57,548 nt of DNA from Desulfovirgula sp. Its GTDB lineage: Bacteria; Bacillota; Desulfotomaculia; Desulfotomaculales; Desulfovirgulaceae. The stretch covers positions 1 to 57,548 of the forward strand of contig DYEX01000009.1 of NCBI GenBank assembly GCA_020725525.1, in the 5' to 3' direction. The notes beneath the pieces were generated by a model. The model had not been told where the DNA came from and did no database searches. It saw nothing but the letters and a program-made list of their open reading frames with translations. Of the stretch, positions 23,726 through 32,096 are shown in pieces. The position numbers were made by a program, and so were the translations under genes. The first letter of the stretch is position 1, and each line of letters opens with the position of its first letter.

Positions 23726-26152
23726 CTACTTTCTCAGTTCGGCTCCCAGCTCCCTGACCAGGGCGGCAGATATGGCCTCGGTTTGAGCGGTTACTTCCGC
23801 GTCGGTAAGGGTGCGGTCGCCGGCCTGGAAAAGCAGGGAAAAGGCCAGGCTGCGGCAACCCTCCCTCACCTGCTCTCCTTCATAAACATCAAAAAGTTCC
23901 ACCGACCGCAGCAGATGGCCGCCGGCCCGGCGAATCACCCGCAGCACATCGGCCGCCGGAACTTCCCGGCTCACCACCAGGGCTATATCCCTCTTCACAC
24001 CGGGGAAACGGGGCAGGGGACGGTATTGGGGCGGCTTGCCGGCCAGGGCAAGGACAGCGGCCAGGTCCACCTCAAAGGCGCACACCCGCACATCCAGCTC
24101 ATATTCCTCCAGCACATCGGGGTGCAGCTCTCCCACTATCCCCAGCGTTTCCCCCTGCGCCCTGATCCGGGCGGCGCGACCGGGATGGAAGGCGGGGTTT
24201 TCCTTTTCCCTCTCGAAGGTCAGGCCGGGCAGGCCCAGTTTTGCGGCCAGCACTTCCAGAACCCCTTTGAGGTAATAGAAATCCAGGGGAGTAGCCGGCC
24301 GGTTCCACCCCGCGGCCCCCTCGCCCATGGCCGCCGCGGCCAGCATCGGGCGCTCCTCGGGAAGGGCTTCCCCGCCCTGGGGAAGGAATACCCGGCCCAC
24401 CTCAAAGATAGCCCCACTGGTTACCCGGCGGTTGAAATTGCGCTCCAGCACCTCTAAAAGGCCGGGTAAGAGCATGGTGCGCATGACCGATTGCTCCACG
24501 GAAAGGGGGTTTTGCAGCTTCAACGTATGGCGCAAGGGGCTGTCCGGCGGCACCTTAAACCGGTCAAATACTGCGGGATTCACAAAACTGTACGTAACCA
24601 CCTCGGTGAGGCCGCACTCCACCAGCACCTCTTTTAAACGCTTGAGCAGTGACTGCTCCCTTGTCCTCGCTCCCCGGGTAGTGGCCCCAAAGGGCAGGGT
24701 GGCCGGTACCCGGTCATAACCGTACAGCCTGGCCACTTCTTCAATCAGGTCGATCTCCAGGTTGATGTCCACCCGGTAGCCGGGTACGTTTACCAGCAGG
24801 TCCTGACCGGCGTCCTGTACCGTAAAGCCGAGACGGGCCAGGAGGTTAGCCGTCTCTTCCCGGGGAATGTCCGCCCCCAGGATGTATCCCACCCGCTCGG
24901 GGCGCAGGATGATGGGCTTTCTGGCCACCGGGGAGGGGTAATTATCCACCGCACCGGCCACCACATCCCCGGCACCAATTTCCACCAGCAGGGAGGCGGC
25001 CCGGTTGGCGGCAGCCAGGCATCCTTCCAGATCGATCCCTTTTTCAAAACGGGTTGAAGACTCGGAACGCAGGCCCAGGGCCCGGGATGTACGGCGGATG
25101 CTGGTGGGATGGAAGTAAGCCGATTCCAGCAGGACAGTGGTGGTGTTCTCCGTGACCTCGGTGTCCAGCCCTCCCATAATCCCGGCCACGGCCACCGCTC
25201 CACCGGGATCGGCAATGACCAGCATTTCGGGTTCCAGATGCCGTTCCACCCCGTCCAGGGAAACGATTACTTCCCCCGGGTGTGCCCGGCGGACAATGAT
25301 GTGACCGTCCTTCAATTTATCGTAGTCAAAGGCGTGCAGGGGCTGGCCCAGCTCCAGCATGACATAGTTGGTAATATCAACCACATTGCTGATGGGGCGA
25401 ATGCCGGCGGCCCGCAGGCGTTCCTGCATCCATAAGGGTGAGGGTCCCACCCTCACATTGGTGAAAAGCCGGGCCACGTAGCGCCGGCAGAGCCCGGGCT
25501 CCACAATGTCCACCCGCACCCGCCCCTCAAGGGAGCTGCCCGGAACTTCCTGAGCTTCCAGCCGGGGAAAACGCAGGGGCTGCCCGAGCAAGGCGGCCAC
25601 TTCCCGGGCCACCCCGATCATGGACAGGCAGTCGCCCCGGTTGGGGGTGAGATCCAGCTCGAAAATGACATCATCCAGCCCGAGGACCGGCCGGATATCC
25701 AAACCCAGGGGGGTATCTGCAGGGAGGATCATGATTCCGTGGGCCTGGTCGGCGGGCATGGTTTTGGGGTCAATACCCAGTTCCTGGCCGGAACAGAGCA
25801 TGCCCCGGGACTCCACCCCCCGCAGCCTGGCCCGTTTGATTACCAGCCCCCCGGCCAGCCGCGCCCCTTCCAGGGCTACGGGAACCACGTGCCCTTCCCG
25901 GACGTTGGTGGCACCGGTAACGATCTGCCGGGGCTCCGGCTCACCGGTGGAAACAAGACAAATCATCAGTTTATCGGCATTGGGGTGGGGTTCTATTTTG
26001 ACAATGCGTCCGGTAACCACGTTGCTGATCTCTTTTCCCGGCTCCTCCAGGCCTTCCACAGCCAGGCCGGCCATGGTCAGCCGGTCGGCCAGTTCCGCCG
26101 GGCTGATGGGTATATCCACATATTCTTGCAGCCATTTAAACGAAACCCGCAA
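23726..26152 (-). CDS. pheT: Phenylalanyl-tRNA synthetase beta subunit
   Basis: The beta chain of the (alpha-beta)2 enzyme that charges tRNA-Phe. The order of domains is as expected for 808 residues: an N-terminal B1 domain (SFKWLQEYVDI), a tRNA-binding OB domain (about 40-150, GRIVKIEPHPNADKL), the B3/B4 editing region, the B5 domain, a catalytic-like core, and the C-terminal FDX anticodon-binding domain (PRFPGVKRDIALVV). The start is TTG with AAGGA 7 bases upstream. It follows pheS by 22 bp and shares its leader control. Confidence 0.96.
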   Translation of the reverse strand: MRVSFKWLQEYVDIPISPAELADRLTMAGLAVEGLEEPGKEISNVVTGRIVKIEPHPNADKLMICLVSTGEPEPRQIVTGATNVREGHVVPVALEGARLAGGLVIKRARLRGVESRGMLCSGQELGIDPKTMPADQAHGIMILPADTPLGLDIRPVLGLDDVIFELDLTPNRGDCLSMIGVAREVAALLGQPLRFPRLEAQEVPGSSLEGRVRVDIVEPGLCRRYVARLFTNVRVGPSPLWMQERLRAAGIRPISNVVDITNYVMLELGQPLHAFDYDKLKDGHIIVRRAHPGEVIVSLDGVERHLEPEMLVIADPGGAVAVAGIMGGLDTEVTENTTTVLLESAYFHPTSIRRTSRALGLRSESSTRFEKGIDLEGCLAAANRAASLLVEIGAGDVVAGAVDNYPSPVARKPIILRPERVGYILGADIPREETANLLARLGFTVQDAGQDLLVNVPGYRVDINLEIDLIEEVARLYGYDRVPATLPFGATTRGARTREQSLLKRLKEVLVECGLTEVVTYSFVNPAVFDRFKVPPDSPLRHTLKLQNPLSVEQSVMRTMLLPGLLEVLERNFNRRVTSGAIFEVGRVFLPQGGEALPEERPMLAAAAMGEGAAGWNRPATPLDFYYLKGVLEVLAAKLGLPGLTFEREKENPAFHPGRAARIRAQGETLGIVGELHPDVLEEYELDVRVCAFEVDLAAVLALAGKPPQYRPLPRFPGVKRDIALVVSREVPAADVLRVIRRAGGHLLRSVELFDVYEGEQVREGCRSLAFSLLFQAGDRTLTDAEVTAQTEAISAALVRELGAELRK

Positions 26153-26174
26153 AGCTTAATCCTTCTCCTTTCAA

Positions 26175-27197
26175 CTAAAACTGGGCCAGGAAACGCAGAT
26201 CGTTATCAAAGAAAAGGCGCAGGTCATCTATGCCGTATTTGAGCATGGCGATGCGCTCCACACCCATGCCGAAGGCAAAACCGGTAACCTCCGCGGAGTT
26301 ATAGCCGGACATTTCCAGAACCCGGGGATGCACCATGCCGCAGCCCAGAATTTCCAGCCAGCCGGTGTGGGAGCATACCCGGCACCCCTTACCGCCGCAC
26401 ATGACGCATGATATATCCACCTCGGCGCTGGGTTCGGTAAAGGGGAAATAACTGGGCCGGAAACGGGTACGGGTGCCGGCGCCAAACATTTCCCGGGCAA
26501 AGACATCCAGCACCCCTTTTAAATCGCCAAAGGTTACCCGCCGGTCCACGGCCAGCCCCTCCACCTGGTGGAACATGGGTGAGTGGGTGGCATCGTCATC
26601 CCGCCGGTAAACTTTCCCCGGGGCAATGATTTTCACCGGCACCGCCGGCGCAGTACGCTCCATGGTACGCACCTGCACCGGAGAGGTATGGGTGCGCAGG
26701 AGCACCTCCGGACCGATGAAAAAGGAGTCCTGCATGTCCCGGGCCGGGTGGTCCTTGGGCAGATTCAGGGCCTCAAAGTTGTAATAGTCCAGTTCCACCT
26801 CGGGCCCCTCGGCAATGGAAAACCCCAGCCCCAGGAAGATTTCCTCGATTTCCTCCTGCACGGTAGTAAGGGGGTGCTTTTTGCCCGGCAGAAAGGGCGT
26901 CCCCGGAAGAGTCACATCAATGCTCTCAGCCGCCAGGCGCGCCCGCTTGACCCGGGCTTTAATTTCCGCCGTGCGCTCTGCCAGTTCATTTTCCAGGACT
27001 TCCCGGATGCTGTTGGCCAGCTGGCCGATCCTCGGCCTCTCCTCGGCCGGCAGGGCGCTCATTCCCCGCAGCACCCTGGTAAGTTCACCTTTTTTGCCCA
27101 GGTACCGGATGCGGATTTCCTCCAGGGTTTCCAGGCTATCCGCCCGGGCCAGAGCCTCTTTTGCCTGGGCTGCCATTTTATGTAACTGTTCTTCCAA
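26175..27197 (-). CDS. pheS: Phenylalanyl-tRNA synthetase alpha subunit
   Basis: The catalytic class II chain of PheRS. It has an N-terminal coiled coil (1-85), motif 2 around [19 protein letters not shown], and motif 3 with [20 protein letters not shown] near the C-terminus. [12 protein letters not shown] is a four-cysteine stretch at about 270-280 that is common in bacterial PheS. It is 340 residues. The start is TTG, with AAAGGAGG upstream. A T-box-like leader with its own terminator precedes it. Confidence 0.96.
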   Translation of the reverse strand: MEEQLHKMAAQAKEALARADSLETLEEIRIRYLGKKGELTRVLRGMSALPAEERPRIGQLANSIREVLENELAERTAEIKARVKRARLAAESIDVTLPGTPFLPGKKHPLTTVQEEIEEIFLGLGFSIAEGPEVELDYYNFEALNLPKDHPARDMQDSFFIGPEVLLRTHTSPVQVRTMERTAPAVPVKIIAPGKVYRRDDDATHSPMFHQVEGLAVDRRVTFGDLKGVLDVFAREMFGAGTRTRFRPSYFPFTEPSAEVDISCVMCGGKGCRVCSHTGWLEILGCGMVHPRVLEMSGYNSAEVTGFAFGMGVERIAMLKYGIDDLRLFFDNDLRFLAQF

Positions 27198-27240
27198 GAC
27201 CCAGTCCTCCTTTGTACCCTCTCTTCTCTTTAAAAAACAT

Positions 27241-27550
27241 AAAAACCGCCCCTTTTTCGGGACGGAAATTGTTCCTTGTTGCGGTACAACCCTTATTGTT
27301 TATGCCCAGACGAAACCTTCAATCCGCACAATGGAGAATTAAACTGCCAAGCGTCCCACAATGCAGCTTACTGTAAAAGGGGTGACCGTTCATTATTATT
27401 ATTATTTTCAAACCAGGCCCTCAATGCACGGCCAGCCTCCGGTACAGGATGTAGGCTCGGATAGAACCAGTCGCCTCGAACAGCCTCCAAAAAAATTCGG
27501 CGGTTAAAAACATTTAACCACGACCTTTCCTCTTTTTTGGGGACCCTTCG
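27241..27550 (-). ncRNA. T-box-like leader of pheST
   Basis: On the minus strand the untranslated leader of roughly 350 nt ends in the T-box sequence AAGGGTTGTACCGC (27281-27294) followed by a terminator: CCGTCCC and GGGGCGG around GAAAAA, then TTTTT (27241-27265). T-box leaders sense uncharged tRNA and let transcription through. The consensus is AGGGTGGnACCGC; here the tRNA-pairing bulge TGGn reads TTGT, one base off. I could not fold stem I or fix the specifier codon by eye. Position before pheS and the length fit a tRNA-Phe T-box. Confidence 0.75.
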
Positions 27551-27556
27551 GTGTTG

Positions 27557-27565
27557 ATTATATCA
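27557..27565 (-). promoter_or_regulatory. pheST promoter (extended -10)
   Basis: Minus-strand TGATATAAT is a perfect -10 with an extended TGn. The -35 17 bp upstream is TTGTTT, a weak match. Transcription would begin near 27550, giving a leader of about 350 nt. Confidence 0.65.
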
Positions 27566-27617
27566 CAAGCCCCCGCTTAAAACAAGGAAGTTTCCAGAAA
27601 AATTCGGGAACAGGCTG

Positions 27618-28511
27618 CTACCGTGGGCGGGCTTTAAAGCCTGGGTGAACTCTGCTGGATGCGGTGCTGTCCTCGTCATAATGGTTTTGATGAACACTTA
27701 CAAACCCGGCCTGGTCCTGACCGCAGCCCATCCGCTGGCGCACCGCTTCATAAAGCATGATGGAGGCGGCTGCCGCCACATTCAGGGACTCGGCCCGGCC
27801 GGGCATGGGAATGGTGGCCAGGAGATCGGCGCGCTCAAGCAACCACGGGGAAAGCCCCCTGGCCTCATTGCCCACCGCCAGGACCACGGGACCGGTCATG
27901 TCCACAACGGGCAGGGGAATACCGCCGGCGGGAACACCGGCCACCAGCATAAAGCCGGCCGCCCTTAAACGGGCCAGCACACCCTCCCCTTCCCGCACGG
28001 CGATAACGGGCAGGTGAAAAAGGGAGCCCATGGTAGCCCGGATGGTTTTCGGGTTGTATAAATCCACCGTCCCGGGAAACAGGATCACTGCACCCGCACC
28101 GGCGGCGTCGGCACTGCGGATAATAGTGCCCAGGTTGCCCGGGTCCTGCACACCGTCAACCACCAGCAAAAGAGATGGCCCTGCCGCCAGGGTTTCCTCC
28201 AGGGTGCAGCCGGGTTTTTCCACCACGGCCAGCACCCCCTGGGGAGTTTCCGTATCTGCCAGTTCACCAAGGAGTCCTTCTTCCACCGGTAAAAGTTGAA
28301 TCCCCCGCTCCCGGGCCGACTCAAGAAGGGCACCGGCCCGTTCACTTGCGGACGGGGTGTATACAAGCATTTTTACCGGCCACCCGGAACAAAGTGCCTC
28401 CTCTACCAGGCGCACCCCTTCCAGGATGAAATGACCCTCTTTTTCCCGCCAGCGCCGGCGGGTCAGACGGCGCAGGTATTTTATATGCGGATTGGTTTTG
28501 CTGCGAATCAT
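27618..28511 (-). CDS. TrmH/SpoU-family RNA 2'-O-methyltransferase
   Basis: A knotted-fold (SPOUT) RNA methyltransferase using S-adenosylmethionine. Motifs present are VDGVQDPGNLGTIIRSADAAG (motif 1), AVGNEARGLS (motif 2) and IPMPGRAESLNVAAAASIMLYE (motif 3). The N-terminal substrate-binding domain is RSKTNPHIKYLRRL. It corresponds to Bacillus YsgA, which also lies upstream of pheST. The last 36 residues after the conserved end form an extra tail with no recognised motif. It is 297 residues. It sits 5 bp after ktrA. Confidence 0.9.
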   Translation of the reverse strand: MIRSKTNPHIKYLRRLTRRRWREKEGHFILEGVRLVEEALCSGWPVKMLVYTPSASERAGALLESARERGIQLLPVEEGLLGELADTETPQGVLAVVEKPGCTLEETLAAGPSLLLVVDGVQDPGNLGTIIRSADAAGAGAVILFPGTVDLYNPKTIRATMGSLFHLPVIAVREGEGVLARLRAAGFMLVAGVPAGGIPLPVVDMTGPVVLAVGNEARGLSPWLLERADLLATIPMPGRAESLNVAAAASIMLYEAVRQRMGCGQDQAGFVSVHQNHYDEDSTASSRVHPGFKARPR

Positions 28512-28516
28512 TTAAA

Positions 28517-29161
28517 CTAGCCCCCGAGGGTTCTCAGCTTCTCGTTACGCCCCAGGGCCACCAGTATATCTCCTTCATTAATCACCTGCCTGGCACCGGG
28601 GGAAATGATAATCTCCTCACCGCGACGGATGGCCAGGACGGTAACACCGTATTCCCGGCGCATGGCTGATTCCTGCAGGGTTTTACCCACAAACTCGGGA
28701 GGAGCCATAAGCTCAACAATACTGTAATCAGGAGAAAGATTGATCTGGTCCAGGATATTTTTGGAGACCAGGGCGTGGGCCACCCGCACCCCCATATCCC
28801 GCTCGGGGAAAACCACCATATCGGCCCCCACCCTTTGTAACACTTTACCGTGAAGTTCGGTAACCGCCTTGGCCACCACCCGGGGAACACCCATTTCCTT
28901 TAGCATAACGGTGACCAGAATGCTGGACTGCACTTCCTGGCCGATGGCCACAATGACCACATCGAAATTTCTCAGGCCCAGGGACTTCAGCGCCTGCTCA
29001 TCCATGGCATCCACACACACGGCGTAGGTAACCTCGTCGGTAATGGCATTTACCCGCTCTTCGTTGGTGTCCACCGCCAGAACGTCATAGCCCATGCGGG
29101 CAAGGGTCCTGGCCACGCTGGAACCAAACCGTCCCAGCCCGATAACGGCAAATTGCTTCAT
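28517..29161 (-). CDS. ktrA: Ktr/Trk potassium uptake regulatory subunit
   Basis: A cytoplasmic RCK-domain protein of 214 residues that forms a ring on the KtrB channel and gates it through nucleotide binding. The Rossmann motif GLGRFGSSVARTLA (8-21) with a following acidic residue (AVDTNE) indicates NAD/ATP binding; a TrkA-C domain (about 135-214, ELMAPPEFVGKTLQE) follows. It starts with ATG 9 bp after ktrB, so the two are co-transcribed. Confidence 0.93.
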   Translation of the reverse strand: MKQFAVIGLGRFGSSVARTLARMGYDVLAVDTNEERVNAITDEVTYAVCVDAMDEQALKSLGLRNFDVVIVAIGQEVQSSILVTVMLKEMGVPRVVAKAVTELHGKVLQRVGADMVVFPERDMGVRVAHALVSKNILDQINLSPDYSIVELMAPPEFVGKTLQESAMRREYGVTVLAIRRGEEIIISPGARQVINEGDILVALGRNEKLRTLGG

Positions 29162-29170
29162 GATCCACCC

Positions 29171-30535
29171 CTACCCCACCATAATTTTTTCTTCGGGATA
29201 TCGAATAGCAGTTTTGCGCCGGCGCTGGGCAAAGGCATAGGCCAGGGTCAGGGGACCCAGGCGGCCGGCAAACATGGTGAAAATAATGGCCACCCGGCCC
29301 AGGGGAGTCAGTTCGGGAGTCAAGCCCATGCTTAAGCCGACGGTACCAAAGGCGGAAACGGTTTCAAACAAAGCGGCCAGGAAATTACCGCCTTCGGTAA
29401 TACTTAAAAGCAGGGTTACCGTGCTTACCAGCAGAATGGCCCACAGGGTAACCGAAAGGGCCTTGTAAACCTGCCACGGGGGGATGCGCCGGCGGAAAAT
29501 CTCCACATCCTCCTTCCCCTTGGTTAAAGACCAGAGGGTAATACCCAGAAGGGCAAAGGTGGTGGTTTTGATTCCACCGCCGGTGGAACCGGGAGAGGCC
29601 CCTATAAACATCAATATAATTATGAGAAACTGGGTGGCTGCATTCAAGTGTCCAATGTCCACAGTGTTAAAGCCGGCCGTACGGGAGGTAACGGCCTGAA
29701 AATAGGAGGCCAGAATCTTTCCGGATAAGGGTAAATCACGCAGGATATGTCCCCACTCCAGCAGGCCAAAGAGAAGGGCACCGCAGAGAATGAGCCATCC
29801 GGTTACCCGCAGGACCAGTTTGGTGTGCACGGACAGGCGGCGGGTGCGCGGGTAATTGTAGAGTTCCATAACCGTGGCAAAACCCAGCCCGCCCAAAATA
29901 ATGAGAGTGGTCACGGACAGGTTAACCACCGGATCGCTTACATACCCGGTAAGGCTTCTGAAATCCCCCAGCAGATCAAAACCGGCGTTGTTAAAGGCCG
30001 AAACGGCATGAAAAACACCCAGCCACAGACAGCGGGGAAAACCGTAATCAAAGTAAAACCGCAGGGATAAAATTATAGCGAAAAATCCTTCGGTGAACAC
30101 GGTAAACAGCAGAACGGCCCGCACCAGCCGGACCACTCCCGCCACCCGCAGCTGGTTTAAGGACTCCTGAATGATCAGGCGCTCTTTGAGGCCAATACGC
30201 CTGCCCATGAGGATAAAAAAGAAGGTGGCCATGCTCATGAAGCCCAGCCCGCCAATTTGAATCAGGGCCAGGATCACCGCCTGCCCGAAGGTAGACCAGT
30301 AAGTGCCCGTATCCACCACCACCAGGCCGGTGACGCACACCGCCGAGGTGGCGGTAAACAGGGCGGTTAGAAAGTCCGTGGCTTGACCGGAGCGGCTGGA
30401 TACGGGCAGCATGAGTATGAGAGCGCCGGCCAGTATTACCGCAGCAAATCCCAGCACCAGCACCCGGGGGGGACTCAATTGCAACGGAAAGCCTTTTTTT
30501 GTATCCAGCCGGACTGTTTTGCGCCTGAAGTCCAA
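29171..30535 (-). CDS. ktrB: Ktr/Trk potassium uptake membrane subunit
   Basis: A TrkH/KtrB-type K+ transporter of 454 residues made of four repeated M1-P-M2 units. Pore-loop-like segments are visible in TSAVCVTGLVVVDTG, NNAGFDLLGDF, SRTAGFNTVDIG and SAFGTVGLSMGL; each contains the TxG-like selectivity glycine. The start is TTG with AGAAGGT upstream. It is the first gene of ktrB-ktrA-methyltransferase. Confidence 0.93.
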   Translation of the reverse strand: MDFRRKTVRLDTKKGFPLQLSPPRVLVLGFAAVILAGALILMLPVSSRSGQATDFLTALFTATSAVCVTGLVVVDTGTYWSTFGQAVILALIQIGGLGFMSMATFFFILMGRRIGLKERLIIQESLNQLRVAGVVRLVRAVLLFTVFTEGFFAIILSLRFYFDYGFPRCLWLGVFHAVSAFNNAGFDLLGDFRSLTGYVSDPVVNLSVTTLIILGGLGFATVMELYNYPRTRRLSVHTKLVLRVTGWLILCGALLFGLLEWGHILRDLPLSGKILASYFQAVTSRTAGFNTVDIGHLNAATQFLIIILMFIGASPGSTGGGIKTTTFALLGITLWSLTKGKEDVEIFRRRIPPWQVYKALSVTLWAILLVSTVTLLLSITEGGNFLAALFETVSAFGTVGLSMGLTPELTPLGRVAIIFTMFAGRLGPLTLAYAFAQRRRKTAIRYPEEKIMVG

Positions 30536-30605
30536 CGAAATCGACCTTCTTAAAAGTAACTTTATTACACTAGGATATTATAGAAAAGTACTGGTAAAAA
30601 GTCCA

Positions 30606-30646
30606 CAAAAAACTAAGAGCATGGTTATAACCATGCTTAGTTTTTT
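30606..30646. terminator. Terminator of the infC-rpmI-rplT operon (bidirectional form)
   Basis: CTAAG-GCATGG and AACCATGCTTAG form a long stem with A-tracts on the left and T-tracts on the right, so it can work on both strands. On the minus strand it ends the rplT transcript and lies just upstream of ktrB's promoter region. Confidence 0.88.
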
Positions 30647-30684
30647 GCTCTTTAGAATTTAAAAATACTGCCGGCGCTATTAAG

Positions 30685-31044
30685 TTAAGAGCCAGCCTTT
30701 GATTTGGCCACTTCCACCAGCTGCCCGAAGGCCCGGGCATCGTTGACGGCCAGGTCGGCCAGCATTTTGCGGTTGATTTCCACCCCGGCCTTGCGCAGGC
30801 CGTTCATCAAACGGCTGTAAGTGATGCCATTCATCCGGGCGGCGGCATTGATGCGGGCAATCCACAACTTGCGGAAATCCCGCTTTCTGGCCCGCCGGTC
30901 GCGGTAGGCATAGGCCAGGGACTTCATAACCTGCTGCCGGGCTATCCGGTAAAGCTTGCTTTTCGCTCCCCGGTAGCCCCGGGCCAGTTTGAGAATCTTT
31001 TTGTGTCTTTTGCGGGATACCACACTGCTTTTGGCGCGTGGCAT
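30685..31044 (-). CDS. rplT: Large ribosomal subunit protein L20
   Basis: A 119-residue basic protein with the L20 signature ([18 protein letters not shown] and [19 protein letters not shown]). It binds 23S rRNA early in 50S assembly and represses its own operon through the infC leader. I start at the second ATG (31044), 6 bases after GAGGAG; the ATG two codons earlier touches the ribosome-binding site. It is the last gene of infC-rpmI-rplT. Confidence 0.97.
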   Translation of the reverse strand: MPRAKSSVVSRKRHKKILKLARGYRGAKSKLYRIARQQVMKSLAYAYRDRRARKRDFRKLWIARINAAARMNGITYSRLMNGLRKAGVEINRKMLADLAVNDARAFGQLVEVAKSKAGS

Positions 31045-31074
31045 GGTCATCTCCTCCTCGAAAATTCTTGGGAC

Positions 31075-31269
31075 TTAGTAGGGGAGCAGCCTCTTGAGCC
31101 TTTTCATATCCGCGGTACTGACCAGGCCGGTCCGGGCCAGCCGGCGCTTGCGCCGGGCACTCTTTTTACCCAGCAGGTGACTGTGAAAGGCATGCATGCG
31201 CTTTACTTTGCCGGTGCCGGTCTTCTTGAAACGCTTGGCTGCACCACGATGCGTCTTGATCTTGGGCAA
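31075..31269 (-). CDS. rpmI: Large ribosomal subunit protein L35
   Basis: A 64-residue protein beginning [15 protein letters not shown], the standard L35 N-terminus. The start is TTG 8 bases after AAAGGAG; a GTG 9 bases earlier overlaps the ribosome-binding site and cannot be used. It sits between infC and rplT in the conserved order. Confidence 0.96.
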   Translation of the reverse strand: MPKIKTHRGAAKRFKKTGTGKVKRMHAFHSHLLGKKSARRKRRLARTGLVSTADMKRLKRLLPY

Positions 31270-31284
31270 GGAAGGCACTCCTTT

Positions 31285-31875
31285 CTATTCCTGGTTAATT
31301 TCTTGCTGAATTTCTTGTTCTTGTTTAATTTCCTGCTTGCTTTCCTGTTTATTTTCCGGTTTCATATCCTGCCGCGGGGCCAGGATCATAACCATATTTT
31401 TTCCTTCCAGTTTGGGCTGTCTTTCAATAATGGATAAGTCCTTAACCTGTTCGGCCAGGCGTAGTAAAAGCTGGTGCCCGAGCTGGGTATGCATAATTTC
31501 CCGGCCGCGGAACATAATGGTGACTTTGACCTTGTCACCTTCCTTTAAAAACCGGGCTGCATTCCTGGCCTTGACCTGAAAGTCGTGTTCCTCGATGCTC
31601 GGCCGCAGTTTGACTTCCTTGATGTTTATGATACGCTGCCTTTTCCTGGCCTCTTTTTCCCGCTTGCTCTGCTCGTACTTATACTTGCCGTAATCCATGA
31701 GCCGGCAAACCGGAGGTTTGGCCTGGGGGGCAATTTCCACCAGATCCAGCTGCCGTTCCTCTGCCAGCCGCAGGGCTTCCCGCACGGGCATAATCCCCAG
31801 CTGGTTGCCCGAAGGGTCGACCACCCTTACTTCCCTGGCCCGGATTTCCTCATTTACCCGGAAGTTTTTGGTAAT
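31285..31875 (-). CDS. infC: Translation initiation factor IF-3
   Basis: IF-3 binds the 30S subunit and checks start codons. The N-domain begins ITKNFRVNEEIRAREVRVVD and the C-domain contains VKVTIMFRGREIMHTQLG. The start is ATT at 31875, with AGGAGG 9 bases upstream. No ATG, GTG or TTG fits, and non-AUG starts are the known self-control device of infC. A Lys/Gln/Glu-rich tail (KQESKQEIKQEQEIQQEINQ) extends the C-terminus past the usual end. It is 196 residues. Confidence 0.95.
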   Translation of the reverse strand: MTKNFRVNEEIRAREVRVVDPSGNQLGIMPVREALRLAEERQLDLVEIAPQAKPPVCRLMDYGKYKYEQSKREKEARKRQRIINIKEVKLRPSIEEHDFQVKARNAARFLKEGDKVKVTIMFRGREIMHTQLGHQLLLRLAEQVKDLSIIERQPKLEGKNMVMILAPRQDMKPENKQESKQEIKQEQEIQQEINQE

Positions 31876-31899
31876 ATTTATGCACCTCCTGGAATTGAT

Positions 31900-32030
31900 A
31901 AAAAATAAAAACGGGCGCACTCCACCCGCTTAAAACAAAAGGACATATGTCAACGCAAACCCCGAGACAGCCTGCAACCGGGCGTCATGGGGTGAGAAGC
32001 GGATGGCTTCTACTTCAGGTAGCTTTATCC
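31900..32030 (-). ncRNA. infC leader with L20-type attenuator
   Basis: On the minus strand the leader contains AGAAGCCATCCGCTTCTCACC, matching the L20 leader of Firmicutes (AGAAGC pairs with GCTTCT). It ends in a terminator: GCGGG and CCCGT around TGGAGTGCG followed by TTTTTATTTTTT (31900-31929), just ahead of the infC ribosome-binding site. In Bacillus L20 binds this leader and promotes premature termination. Confidence 0.82.
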
Positions 32031-32035
32031 CTGAA

Positions 32036-32065
32036 ATTATAGCATGGCCGGTAGTCCCCAGTCAA
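32036..32065 (-). promoter_or_regulatory. infC operon promoter
   Basis: Minus-strand TTGACT (32060-32065) and a perfect TATAAT (32036-32041) are 18 bp apart, with TGC before the -10. Transcription would start near 32030 and pass through the L20 leader. Confidence 0.85.
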
Positions 32066-32096
32066 GGGGCCTGAAAACAACCCCCTTCATACTTTC

